A program made the position numbers and the translations under genes. DNA of 33,572 nucleotides from Alistipes sp. (GTDB lineage Bacteria; Bacteroidota; Bacteroidia; Bacteroidales; Rikenellaceae): the NCBI GenBank assembly GCA_022511295.1, contig JAFLRT010000016.1, positions 1 through 33,572 on the forward strand. Direction: 5' to 3'. The notes beneath the pieces are model-generated. The model saw nothing but the letters and a program-made list of their open reading frames with translations. It was not told where the DNA came from and did no database searches. Of this stretch, positions 8,422 through 16,345 are shown piece after piece (within the stretch, counting starts at the first letter, position 1; each line of letters opens with the position of its first letter).

Positions 8422-11400
8422 ATGAAATTCAAAGAGTACAAAGGTTTGGATTTGCCGGCTATCGCGGACGACGTTCTCGCACAGTGGGATGCCGACAATA
8501 CATTTGAAAAAAGCCTCTCCACACGCGAAGGCCATCCCTCGTTCGTCTTCTACGAAGGTCCGCCGTCGGCCAACGGCATGCCCGGCATACACCACGTCAT
8601 GGCCCGCACGATAAAGGATATCATCTGCCGCTACAAGACGCAGCAGGGCTTTCAGGTACACCGCAAGGCCGGCTGGGATACGCACGGCCTGCCCGTAGAA
8701 CTTGGCGTGGAGAAGGCCCTCGGCATAACGAAAGAGGATATAGGCAAGAAAATCAGCGTCGAGGATTACAACCGCGCCTGCCGGCAGGATGTGATGAAAT
8801 ATACCGGCGTATGGCAGCGCCTCACACGTCAGATGGGTTACTGGGTCGATATGCAGAACCCCTACATCACCTACGACAACAAATATATCGAAACGCTGTG
8901 GTGGCTCCTCAAACAACTGTACGACAAGGGTTTGTTATACAAGGGCTACACCATACAGCCCTACTCCCCCGCAGCAGGTACTGGTCTCTCGACGCACGAA
9001 CTGAACCAGCCCGGATGCTACCGCGATGTTAAAGACACCACCTGCACGGCTCAGTTCCGCGTGGTGCGCGACAGCCGCAGCGAGAGCCTTTTCGATGATG
9101 CAGAGGGCGACTTGTTCTTCCTCGCATGGACGACGACCCCTTGGACACTGCCGTCGAATACGGCATTGTGCGTGGGTCCCAACATCGAGTATGTCAAGGT
9201 GAAGTGTCAGAACCCCTATACATCCGCTCCGCAGACCGTGATTATAGCGCGCGACCTCGTCGGCTCGTACTTCACCGCAAAGATGGAGGGTACGTTCACC
9301 GTCGGCGACAAGGTTTATCGCGGAACGGAACTGGAGGGTATACGCTATGAGCAACTTATAGACTGGGTTCAGCCCGACGGCGACGCATTCCGCGTCATAA
9401 CGGGCGACTATGTAACGACCTCGGACGGTACGGGTATCGTACATATCGCTCCGACCTTCGGTGCCGATGACGACAAGGTAGCCCGCGCTGCCGGCATTGC
9501 ACCGCTCTTTATGGTCGATGCAACGGGCAAGCAGATGCCTATGGTAGACCGCACGGGCAAGTTCTTCACCATCGAAGACCTCGACCCCGCATTCGTCGAG
9601 CGGTTCGTAGACCGCGAAAAGTACTCCGAATGGGCCGGAAGATATGTCAAAAATGCCTACGACCCCTCGCTGAGCGAGAACGACCCCACGCTCGATATAG
9701 ATATATGCGTTATGCTCAAGGCTGCGGGCAAGGCCTTCCGCATCGAGAAGCATACGCACTCCTATCCCCACTGCTGGCGAACGGACAAACCCGTCCTCTA
9801 CTATCCGCTGGACTCGTGGTTTATCCGCACGACGGCGCTGCGCGAGAGGATGATGGAACTCAACAAGACCATACGCTGGAAGCCCGACTATACCGGTACG
9901 GGACGCTTTGGCAAGTGGCTCGAGGGGTTGGTGGACTGGAATCTGTCGCGTTCGCGTTTCTGGGGTACGCCGCTGCCGATATGGGCGACGGAAGACCGCT
10001 CGGAACTCAAGTGCATAGGCTCCGTAGAGGAACTGATGGGCGAAATCGAAAAGGCTGTCGCGGCAGGCGTGATGACCGGGAACCCCTACAAAAATTTCAA
10101 GGTGGGCGATATGTCGGCCGAAAACTACTCTACGGATGTTATCGACCTGCACAAACCCTATGTTGACAGTATAGTTTTGGTATCGTCGAAGGGCGAGCCG
10201 ATGCGTCGCGAGAGCGATTTGATAGACGTATGGTTCGACTCGGGTGCCATGCCCTACGCACAGTTGCACTACCCCTTCGAGAATGCCGGAGGCTTCGGCA
10301 AAGTCTTCCCCGCAGACTTCATCGCCGAGGGCGTAGACCAGACACGCGGATGGTTCTTCACGCTCCACGCCATAGCGACGATGCTCTTCGACTCGGTGGC
10401 ATTCAAAAACATCATCTCCAACGGTCTGGTACTCGACAAGAACGGCAACAAGATGTCCAAACGTCTGGGCAATGCCGTAGACCCCTTCGAGGTTTTGGAC
10501 AAGTACGGTCCCGATGCCGTGCGCTGGTATATGATATCCAACTCGCAGCCCTGGGACAACCTCAAGTTCGATGTCGAGGGCGTCGATGAGGTGCGCCGCA
10601 AATTCTTCGGCACGCTCTACAACACCTACTCCTTCTTCGCGCTCTATGCCAATGTAGACGGCTTCACGGGTCGCGAGGAGCAGATACCCGTTGCCGAGCG
10701 TCCCGAGATAGACCGCTGGATAATATCGCTTCTCAACACGCTTGTGAACGATGTTACCGAGGCGCTCGAGAACTACGACCCCACACCCGCCGCACGCGCA
10801 TTACAGGACTTCGTGGGCGAAAACCTCTCGAACTGGTATGTGCGCCTCAACCGCAAACGCTTCTGGGGCGGAACGATGGATAAAGACAAGTTGGCGGCAT
10901 ATCAGACCCTCTACACCTGTCTCGATACCGTCGCACGTCTCGCGGCACCCTTCGCACCCTTCATCAGCGAGCGTATATTCCGCGACCTGAACGCCGTGAG
11001 CGGTAGCGACAAGAGCGGTTCGGTACACCTCTCGACCTTCCCCAAGGCCGACACGACCTTGGTGGACAAAGACCTCGAGCAGATGATGTCGCTTGCGCAG
11101 CGTATCTCGTCTATGGTGCTGGCCCTGCGCCGCAAAGTCAATATCAAGGTTCGTCAGCCGCTGACCAAGATACTCGTGCCGGTACTCGACGCCGATACGG
11201 CACGCTATATCCGCGCAGTGGAGAACCTCATCAAGAGCGAAGTCAATATCAAGGAGATAGAACTCATCGAAAACACGACAGGTCTGATTACCAAACGCAT
11301 AAAACCCAACTTCAAACTTCTCGGTCCGCGCTGCGGCAGCCTTATGAAGCAGTTGGCGGCGACGGTTGCGGGCTTCTCGCAGGAACAGATAGAGGCTGTG

Positions 11401-11817
11401 GAGAACGGCACTCTCACCTCACTCGAGATTGAGGGCAATAAGATAGAGTTCACCTCCGCCGACTTTGAAATCGCGTCGGAGGATATGCCGGGCTGGCTCG
11501 TGGCGTCGGAGGGACGTCTCACGGTGGCACTCGATATCACCGTCAGCGAGGAGTTGCGCCGCGAGGGCGTTGCGCGCGAACTTATCAACCGCATACAGAA
11601 CATACGCAAGGATTCGGGTCTGGAGGTTACCGACAAGATACGTGTGGAGATTGAACTCTCGCCGCTTGTCGAGGGAGCCGTATCGGAGTTCGGCGATTAT
11701 ATCGGTTCGCAGACGCTTGCAGGCGATGTTGTGTGCAGCGTGTCGCCGCAGGGAACGTTCTCCGTAAAGAGCGAAATCGACGAACAGCCGCTGACAATAG
11801 CCATAACGAAACTTTAG
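8422..11817 (+). CDS. ileS: Isoleucyl-tRNA synthetase (IleS2 type)
   Basis: A 1131-residue class Ia synthetase that charges tRNA-Ile with isoleucine in the cytoplasm. The HIGH motif appears as GIHH at residues 55-58 and the KMSKR motif is exact at 677-681. The CP1 editing domain lies between them (roughly 190-400). The C-terminal part holds the anticodon-binding helical domain and the long tail seen in the eukaryote-like IleS2 group. GWDTHGLPVE after the first motif is the IleS2 form (IleS1 has GWDCHGLPIE), and the C-terminal zinc site of IleS1 is not seen. Start: the ATG at 8422 (MKFKEYKG) is preferred over an upstream TTG at 8392 that abuts the tRNA region. It follows tRNA-Leu and precedes the dksA-like gene, the usual Bacteroidota order. 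Confidence 0.97.
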   Translation: MKFKEYKGLDLPAIADDVLAQWDADNTFEKSLSTREGHPSFVFYEGPPSANGMPGIHHVMARTIKDIICRYKTQQGFQVHRKAGWDTHGLPVELGVEKALGITKEDIGKKISVEDYNRACRQDVMKYTGVWQRLTRQMGYWVDMQNPYITYDNKYIETLWWLLKQLYDKGLLYKGYTIQPYSPAAGTGLSTHELNQPGCYRDVKDTTCTAQFRVVRDSRSESLFDDAEGDLFFLAWTTTPWTLPSNTALCVGPNIEYVKVKCQNPYTSAPQTVIIARDLVGSYFTAKMEGTFTVGDKVYRGTELEGIRYEQLIDWVQPDGDAFRVITGDYVTTSDGTGIVHIAPTFGADDDKVARAAGIAPLFMVDATGKQMPMVDRTGKFFTIEDLDPAFVERFVDREKYSEWAGRYVKNAYDPSLSENDPTLDIDICVMLKAAGKAFRIEKHTHSYPHCWRTDKPVLYYPLDSWFIRTTALRERMMELNKTIRWKPDYTGTGRFGKWLEGLVDWNLSRSRFWGTPLPIWATEDRSELKCIGSVEELMGEIEKAVAAGVMTGNPYKNFKVGDMSAENYSTDVIDLHKPYVDSIVLVSSKGEPMRRESDLIDVWFDSGAMPYAQLHYPFENAGGFGKVFPADFIAEGVDQTRGWFFTLHAIATMLFDSVAFKNIISNGLVLDKNGNKMSKRLGNAVDPFEVLDKYGPDAVRWYMISNSQPWDNLKFDVEGVDEVRRKFFGTLYNTYSFFALYANVDGFTGREEQIPVAERPEIDRWIISLLNTLVNDVTEALENYDPTPAARALQDFVGENLSNWYVRLNRKRFWGGTMDKDKLAAYQTLYTCLDTVARLAAPFAPFISERIFRDLNAVSGSDKSGSVHLSTFPKADTTLVDKDLEQMMSLAQRISSMVLALRRKVNIKVRQPLTKILVPVLDADTARYIRAVENLIKSEVNIKEIELIENTTGLITKRIKPNFKLLGPRCGSLMKQLAATVAGFSQEQIEAVENGTLTSLEIEGNKIEFTSADFEIASEDMPGWLVASEGRLTVALDITVSEELRREGVARELINRIQNIRKDSGLEVTDKIRVEIELSPLVEGAVSEFGDYIGSQTLAGDVVCSVSPQGTFSVKSEIDEQPLTIAITKL

Positions 11818-11908
11818 AGCCGCCGCACGAGATTACGCAGATACTGCACGGTGCGGCTTAAAGTTTGCTTGTATTCGACACCCCGAAATTTATCGGTTTG
11901 TAAAAAAT

Positions 11909-11940
11909 TTTGTTAGTTAGGATTTTTTTTCTATCTTTAC
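11909..11940 (+). promoter_or_regulatory. Promoter for the DksA-like gene
   Basis: TTTG at 11909-11912 and TATCTTTAC at 11932-11940 are separated by 19 bases, the classical Bacteroidota sigma-70 arrangement. Transcription would start just before the 12-base repeats, leaving a leader of about 40 bases. Confidence 0.7.
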
Positions 11941-11946
11941 AAAAAA

Positions 11947-11976
11947 GAGAGAACAAAAGAGAGAACAAAAGAGAGG
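11947..11976 (+). repeat. 12-base direct repeats in the dksA-like leader
   Basis: GAGAGAACAAAA occurs twice in tandem (11947-11958, 11959-11970), followed by GAGAGG. The purine-rich run ends 10 bases before the ATG. It may supply an unstructured ribosome-landing region. Confidence 0.6.
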
Positions 11977-11985
11977 TTATTAACT

Positions 11986-12372
11986 ATGGCAGATAACGAA
12001 AAGACAAGATACAGCGACGCCGAACTCGAGGAGTTCCGCCAACTGATATTGAGCAAACTCGAGGCGGCAAAAGCCGACTATGAGTTGTTGCGCGCGACGA
12101 TAACGCATACCGCATCAAATGATACCGAGGACACCTCGCCCACCTATAAGGTACTGGAGGAGGGAGCCTCGACTCTGTCGAAGGAGGAGAATGCGCGTTT
12201 GGCGACGCACCAGATGAAGTTTATCCGCAATCTGGAGTTGGCGCTGCTGCGCATCGAGAACAAGACCTACGGCATCTGCAAGACTACGGGCAAACTTATC
12301 CCGAAGGAGCGTTTGATGCGTGTTCCTCACGCTACGGAGTGCATCGAGGCGAAGGAGAGCCGCAGAAAGTAG
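11986..12372 (+). CDS. TraR/DksA-family regulator lacking zinc cysteines
   Basis: A 128-residue protein of the TraR/DksA family, which binds the RNA polymerase secondary channel and, with ppGpp, adjusts rRNA and amino-acid promoters. The N-terminal coiled coil runs from about residue 10 to 90 (ELEEFRQLILSKLEAAKADYELL through NLELALLRIENKTYG). The globular part has GICKTTGKLIPKERLMRVPHATEC. In classical DksA the zinc is held by two CxxC pairs; here each pair keeps one cysteine (CKTT and ATEC), so a four-cysteine zinc finger cannot form. This is common in the Bacteroidota form. It follows ileS but has its own promoter. The ATG at 11986 is preceded by a purine-rich run. Confidence 0.88.
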   Translation: MADNEKTRYSDAELEEFRQLILSKLEAAKADYELLRATITHTASNDTEDTSPTYKVLEEGASTLSKEENARLATHQMKFIRNLELALLRIENKTYGICKTTGKLIPKERLMRVPHATECIEAKESRRK

Positions 12373-12379
12373 GTTTTCT

Positions 12380-12437
12380 GCACCTCTGTGAGGTGCCGCC
12401 GCGCCCCCGAGGGGGGGGCAGGGGCGCGGCGAGAACG
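12380..12437 (+). repeat. Post-stop mini-hairpin/GC-rich element, copy C
   Basis: Seven bases after the DksA-like stop, GCACCTCTGTGAGGTGC (12380-12396) forms a perfect 7-base stem with a TGT loop. It is followed by a second GC-rich inverted repeat in which CGCCGCGCCCC can pair with GGGGCGCGGCG. The first 27 bases are almost identical to copy D at 31814. The element runs directly into the 42-base repeat at 12438. Confidence 0.7.
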
Positions 12438-12479
12438 TTGCGATTAAGCGAGAGGAGAACAAACTTGTTTGCTATCCCG
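12438..12479 (+). repeat. 42-base dispersed repeat, copy 1
   Basis: The sequence begins TTGCGATTAAGCGAGAGGAG and ends with an AACAAAC/GTTTG inverted repeat and TATCCCG. It recurs in reverse orientation at 33531-33572 with a single base difference (GCTATCCCG here, GTTATCCCG there). Neither copy is in a coding frame. Confidence 0.85.
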
Positions 12480-12491
12480 GTCCGAAAAAGT

Positions 12492-12517
12492 ACAGGCGTC
12501 TGAATTCAGACGCCTGT
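12492..12517 (+). terminator. Perfect 26-base palindrome, likely terminator
   Basis: ACAGGCGTCTGAA and TTCAGACGCCTGT are exact inverted copies. The hairpin is preceded by GAAAAAG and followed by TTGCATTATTT, a weak U-rich tail. It lies between the DksA-like gene and the flippase promoter, so it most likely ends the upstream transcript. Confidence 0.6.
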
Positions 12518-12560
12518 TGCATTATTTACAGCCTATCTCATAAAAAACGAAAGTTTTTCA

Positions 12561-12569
12561 TATCTTTGC
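12561..12569 (+). promoter_or_regulatory. Promoter -7 element for the flippase-holB-folK operon
   Basis: TATCTTTGC fits the Bacteroidota -7 consensus perfectly. No TTTG is seen at the -33 distance. Transcription would begin near 12575, giving a leader of about 95 bases before the ATG at 12670. That makes the upstream candidate start at 12577 unlikely. Confidence 0.6.
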
Positions 12570-12669
12570 GGATACATTGCGCGTATGTGCATATATGCGC
12601 ACGCTATGCGCGCACGCAAAAAAACAACCGGACAGCAGAACAACCGCAAGAAACCGACCGCATACAGCC

Positions 12670-14151
12670 ATGCTTGAAAAATTAGCCAAACAGACCGCAA
12701 TATACGGTATCAGCACCATCCTCGGGCGATTCCTGAGTTACCTGCTGACACCCCTCTACACGCGCGTCTTCGCAACAGGCGAGTATGGTATCGTTACAGA
12801 TGTCTACGCTCTGATTCCTTTCGCTTTAGTGGTGCTTAATATGGGTATGGAGTCGAGTTACTTCCGTTTCGCGGCCAAGGCCGAGGCGGCCGGAGGCGAT
12901 GTCCATGCAGCCAAACAGCGTCTCTTCGCCACGACGTGGGGCATAACATCTCTCGCGGCGGCACTCTTCTTCGCCGCAGTATGGATATTCGACTCATCGG
13001 TGTCGAACCTTATGGGCGAGGCCTATGTGGCGCATCCGCAATATGTCGTTATCGTGGCGGCGATAGTCTTCTTCGACGTCTCATGCTGCATCCCCTTCTC
13101 GCGTCTGCGTCAGCAGGGTAAGGCTTTGCGTTTCGTTCTGCTCAAGTTGCTCAATATCATTATGCAGGTGGGGTTTGCCATAGGTTTCTGCGTCGCAGGT
13201 CTTTTCAGCAGCGACTTCGGTGTGGGATGGGTCCTGGTGGCAAATCTTTTGTCGAGTGTAATCACCTGGCTTTTGGTGCTTGTCGTCGCCGACCCCGTGC
13301 TGCCGCGCATAAACCGCAAGGTACTGGCCGCAGTACTCGTATACTCCATGCCGCTGCTTGTCAGCGGTATCGCCGGCACGGCAAACGAACTGCTCGACCG
13401 TCAGCTGATAAAATATCTCGTGCCGGAAGGGGCTATGGAGCAACTCGGAATATACGGCGCCATCGCCAAAATCGCCGTCGTCATGACGCTCTTTACACAG
13501 ATGTACCGTTTGGCGGCAGAGCCGTTCTTCCTCTCCAACTTCAAGAAAGATGACTTTGTGGAGATGAACGCCGCCGCAATGAAATACTATATAATCGTCG
13601 CTATGAGTGTCTTTTTGGGCATAGGGCTGTTCAAGGATGTGTTCGCGCTTATCGTTGGCAAAGATTTCCGGAACGGAATAGATATTCTGCCCGTGATACT
13701 CGGCGGCAATGTGCTGTCGGGCGTATGGCTCAACCTCTCGTTCTGGTACAAGCGCGAGGAGCGCACCTCGCTGGCTATATGGATAACATTTGCGGGTCTT
13801 GTCGCGACCTTCGGCGCCGGTCTGCTGCTGGTGCCGCGATACGGTTACGAGGGTGCTGCGTGGGGACGTCTCGTATCCGAGGCTGTGATGGTTGCGGTGA
13901 GTTTCGCGCTCAACCGCGCACTTTATCCAACGCCCTATGACTTGCGGGGCATCGCGCTCTATGTCGCCTCGGGCGCAGCCTTTTACCTCGCCGGCAGTTG
14001 GTTCTCGACGGTGCTGCACGACAGCGTCGGACTGTCATACGCCGTAAATGCACTGCTTATGGTGCTGTTCTTTACCCTTGCCGTGCGGCGTGAGAAGATA
14101 GATGTGGCAGGCTTGCTGCGCAGTATATTAAAACCGATAACAAAAAGATGA
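12670..14151 (+). CDS. Polysaccharide flippase (Wzx/MOP superfamily)
   Basis: A 493-residue membrane protein with about 12-14 hydrophobic segments, of the RfbX/Wzx branch of the MOP exporter superfamily. Such proteins move lipid-linked oligosaccharides across the inner membrane during O-antigen, capsule or glycan assembly. The start MLEKLAKQTAIYGISTILGRFLSYLL at 12670 is typical for the family; an earlier start at 12577 would add 31 non-conserved polar residues and overlaps the predicted transcription start. No glycosyltransferase genes are near, so it is not in a polysaccharide cluster. Its stop overlaps the holB start in an ATGA, which couples a surface-glycan gene to a replication gene. 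The substrate is unknown. Confidence 0.88.
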   Translation: MLEKLAKQTAIYGISTILGRFLSYLLTPLYTRVFATGEYGIVTDVYALIPFALVVLNMGMESSYFRFAAKAEAAGGDVHAAKQRLFATTWGITSLAAALFFAAVWIFDSSVSNLMGEAYVAHPQYVVIVAAIVFFDVSCCIPFSRLRQQGKALRFVLLKLLNIIMQVGFAIGFCVAGLFSSDFGVGWVLVANLLSSVITWLLVLVVADPVLPRINRKVLAAVLVYSMPLLVSGIAGTANELLDRQLIKYLVPEGAMEQLGIYGAIAKIAVVMTLFTQMYRLAAEPFFLSNFKKDDFVEMNAAAMKYYIIVAMSVFLGIGLFKDVFALIVGKDFRNGIDILPVILGGNVLSGVWLNLSFWYKREERTSLAIWITFAGLVATFGAGLLLVPRYGYEGAAWGRLVSEAVMVAVSFALNRALYPTPYDLRGIALYVASGAAFYLAGSWFSTVLHDSVGLSYAVNALLMVLFFTLAVRREKIDVAGLLRSILKPITKR

Positions 14152-15296
14152 AATTCAGCGATATAACAGGACACGACACGCTCAAGGCTCGCCTTGCGGA
14201 GAGCATCTGCGAGGGGAGGGTGAGCCACGCGCAACTCTTCACGGGTCGTGCGGGTTCGGGTACGCTCGCGCTCGCCATAGCATACGTGCAGCAACTCAAC
14301 TGCCGCTGCCGCAGAGACGGCGAAGCGTGCGGAGAGTGTCCCGACTGCCGTCAGATTGAGGCGCTGGCGCATCCCGACGTCCATTTCGTCTTTCCGGTGA
14401 ACAAGCAGGGCAAAAAGTCGGGCGAGACGCTTCTGAGTGATGATTTTCTGCCTTTGTGGCGCGAGGCGGTGCAGCAGAGTCGCGGTCTGCTCACGCCGCA
14501 GGAGTGGTACGACAGGCTCGACCTCGGAAAGACCCTCAAGGGCATTATATCCGCCAAGGAGGCCGATGAGATAATACGCAAACTCTCGTTCAAGAGTTTC
14601 CAGTCCGAGTATAAGAGCGTCATCGTGTGGCTGCCCGAGACGATGAACGACGAGGCGGCCAACAAGATACTCAAAATCCTGGAGGAGCCTTGGGACAAGA
14701 CGCTTTTCGTGCTTGTGTCGGAGCAGCCGGAGAGGCTTTTGACCACTATCATCTCGCGCACGCAGGAGGTGGCGGTACCGCGCATAGACGATGCGTCGAT
14801 GAGCGCCGCAGCGCGCAGGGAGGGCATCGAAGACCCGGCACAGGTGAGGGCTGCGGTGCGGCTTGCGGGCGGCGACCTGAACGAACTGCACAGGATAGCA
14901 TCGGGCGAGAGCGACGGCCGCAGGTACGAAAACTTCGATATGTTCCGTTCTCTTATGCGGTTGAGTTACGGAAACAGGCATATCGAGTTGCTTGCGTGGG
15001 CGGACGAGGCATCGGCACTCACGCGCGAACAGCAGTTGTCGTTTCTGGTCGATGCGGCAAGGCTATTGCGTGAGAGTTATGTGCTGCACGCAGGTGCTGC
15101 GGAGGCGGTCTATCTGTGGGGTGAGGAGGCGGAGTTCTGCACCAAGTTCGCACCCTTTATCGGCAGCCGCAACATAGAGCCGCTTATCGGCGAGATAGAG
15201 TTGGCGCGTATGCAGATATCGCGCAACGGCAGCCCGAAGATGATATTTACACATTTCGCGCTGACGATAAGCAAATATATAGCACGTTTGCAGTAG
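14148..15296 (+). CDS. holB: DNA polymerase III subunit delta' (clamp loader)
   Basis: A 382-residue AAA+ protein of the delta' type, part of the clamp-loader complex that places the beta clamp on primed DNA. The P-loop region reads GRAGSGTLALA (residues 33 onward), with threonine in place of the lysine, as expected for delta', which does not hydrolyse ATP. The small zinc module has Cys52, Cys54, Cys61, Cys64 and Cys67 (CGECPDC). Further family features are HPDVHFVFPV and the SRTQEV sensor region. Translation starts inside the flippase stop (ATGA, 14148-14151). folK follows six bases after its stop. A long charged insertion after residue 80 (KQGKKSGETLLSDDFLPLWREAV region) is common in Bacteroidota delta'. 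Confidence 0.93.
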   Translation: MKFSDITGHDTLKARLAESICEGRVSHAQLFTGRAGSGTLALAIAYVQQLNCRCRRDGEACGECPDCRQIEALAHPDVHFVFPVNKQGKKSGETLLSDDFLPLWREAVQQSRGLLTPQEWYDRLDLGKTLKGIISAKEADEIIRKLSFKSFQSEYKSVIVWLPETMNDEAANKILKILEEPWDKTLFVLVSEQPERLLTTIISRTQEVAVPRIDDASMSAAARREGIEDPAQVRAAVRLAGGDLNELHRIASGESDGRRYENFDMFRSLMRLSYGNRHIELLAWADEASALTREQQLSFLVDAARLLRESYVLHAGAAEAVYLWGEEAEFCTKFAPFIGSRNIEPLIGEIELARMQISRNGSPKMIFTHFALTISKYIARLQ

Positions 15297-15302
15297 AGAG
15301 AG

Positions 15303-15806
15303 GTGGAAGCGGTATTGGTTGTCGGCGGTAATCGCGGAGACGTAGGGCGCACGACAGCGCTTGTCGCGGAGTTGTTGGAGCGCCGCGCGGGAGCGATAAC
15401 GGCACGCTCCAAGATATACCGCAGTGCGGCATGGGGCTTTCGGGCGGATGATTTTTACAACTGCGCATTCGTTGTGGAGACGACACTCGAAGCCGAGGCG
15501 CTGCTCGATACGCTTCAGGATATAGAGCGCCTCGCAGGTCGCGACCGTGAGGCGGAGCAGGCCGAGAAGCGGCGCACGGGAGAGCGATATGCCTCGCGCA
15601 CGGCCGATATAGATATCATCTTCTACGGCGATGAGGTTATAGATACGCCGCGACTGACGGTGCCGCACCCGCTCTTCAGGCAGAGGATGTTTGTTTTGGA
15701 GCCGCTGTGCGAGATAATACCCGACAAAGCAGACCCCGCTTCGGGACGCAGCGTAAGGGAGTTATATAACGAGTTAAAGGGAAGCAACAAGGGAAGCAAC
15801 AGATGA
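15303..15806 (+). CDS. folK: HPPK, 6-hydroxymethyl-dihydropterin pyrophosphokinase
   Basis: A 167-residue enzyme of folate synthesis that moves pyrophosphate from ATP to 6-hydroxymethyl-7,8-dihydropterin, the step before dihydropteroate synthase. Family features are GGNRGD at the start (usually LGSNxGD), RSAAWGF, the magnesium-binding TADIDIIFYG (Asp-x-Asp), and PHPLFRQRMFVLEPL near the end. The start codon is GTG at 15303, six bases after the holB stop and preceded by an AGAGAGAG purine run; there is no in-frame ATG near the N-terminus. The 3' end overlaps the next gene in ATGA (15803-15806). It is a stand-alone enzyme, not fused to FolB or FolP. Confidence 0.94.
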   Translation: MEAVLVVGGNRGDVGRTTALVAELLERRAGAITARSKIYRSAAWGFRADDFYNCAFVVETTLEAEALLDTLQDIERLAGRDREAEQAEKRRTGERYASRTADIDIIFYGDEVIDTPRLTVPHPLFRQRMFVLEPLCEIIPDKADPASGRSVRELYNELKGSNKGSNR

Positions 15807-16345
15807 AAAAGGTAGTGAATATACGATACATTGCAGGTATTATGGCTGTTATGGCGGTCGCTGCGGCGCCGCTGTGGGGCATATCCTGCTTCAAGAAGGT
15901 CTCTCACGATACGCGCATCGTGCTGCGAGCCAATCTTCAGTCCGAGTCGGGCGGTGAGGTCGCGGTGGCGCAGGGCGTCGAGGCTTACGCCTGCAATCTG
16001 GGCGAGATGTGGGAGATAAACTCCTATGAAGATGCCGTGAACCGCATAGCGACAAACGAAACGGACGGCAGCACGGTGAATATCGAGAGCGTCGTCGAGG
16101 CCGAGCCATACGAGTGGAACGATGTCGAGGGCATTCTCTCGATGCATACCAAGTGGCCGCACGTCCTGCTGGTCGCGGTCTACCCTGCGGCGAAGATGTA
16201 TGCGTGGCGGCACTACGACACGGCCGAGAATCTGCCGCAGACGTGGCTTGCGTTTCAGTTCCGTCCTTGGAAGAGCAGCGGCTACACCGACAGCAACTGG
16301 CACGTCGATTTTGCCGGTGCAAACGATAATTATGATGAACAATGA
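15803..16345 (+). CDS. Unknown membrane-anchored or exported protein (180 aa)
   Basis: I do not recognise this 180-residue protein. It starts with KK, a hydrophobic segment (about residues 9-28), and ISCFKK. The cysteine could be a lipidation site, but the residues before it (G-I-S) are a poor lipobox, so an uncleaved anchor is also possible. The remainder is a mixed alpha/beta region with many aromatic residues near the end (YAWRHYDTAENLPQTWLAFQFRPWK, then SNWHVDF). It starts in an ATGA overlap with folK and ends in an ATGA overlap with the Ig-like lipoprotein gene, which implies that these products are made together. A role at the cell envelope is inferred from the signal and neighbours only. 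Confidence 0.75.
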   Translation: MKKVVNIRYIAGIMAVMAVAAAPLWGISCFKKVSHDTRIVLRANLQSESGGEVAVAQGVEAYACNLGEMWEINSYEDAVNRIATNETDGSTVNIESVVEAEPYEWNDVEGILSMHTKWPHVLLVAVYPAAKMYAWRHYDTAENLPQTWLAFQFRPWKSSGYTDSNWHVDFAGANDNYDEQ

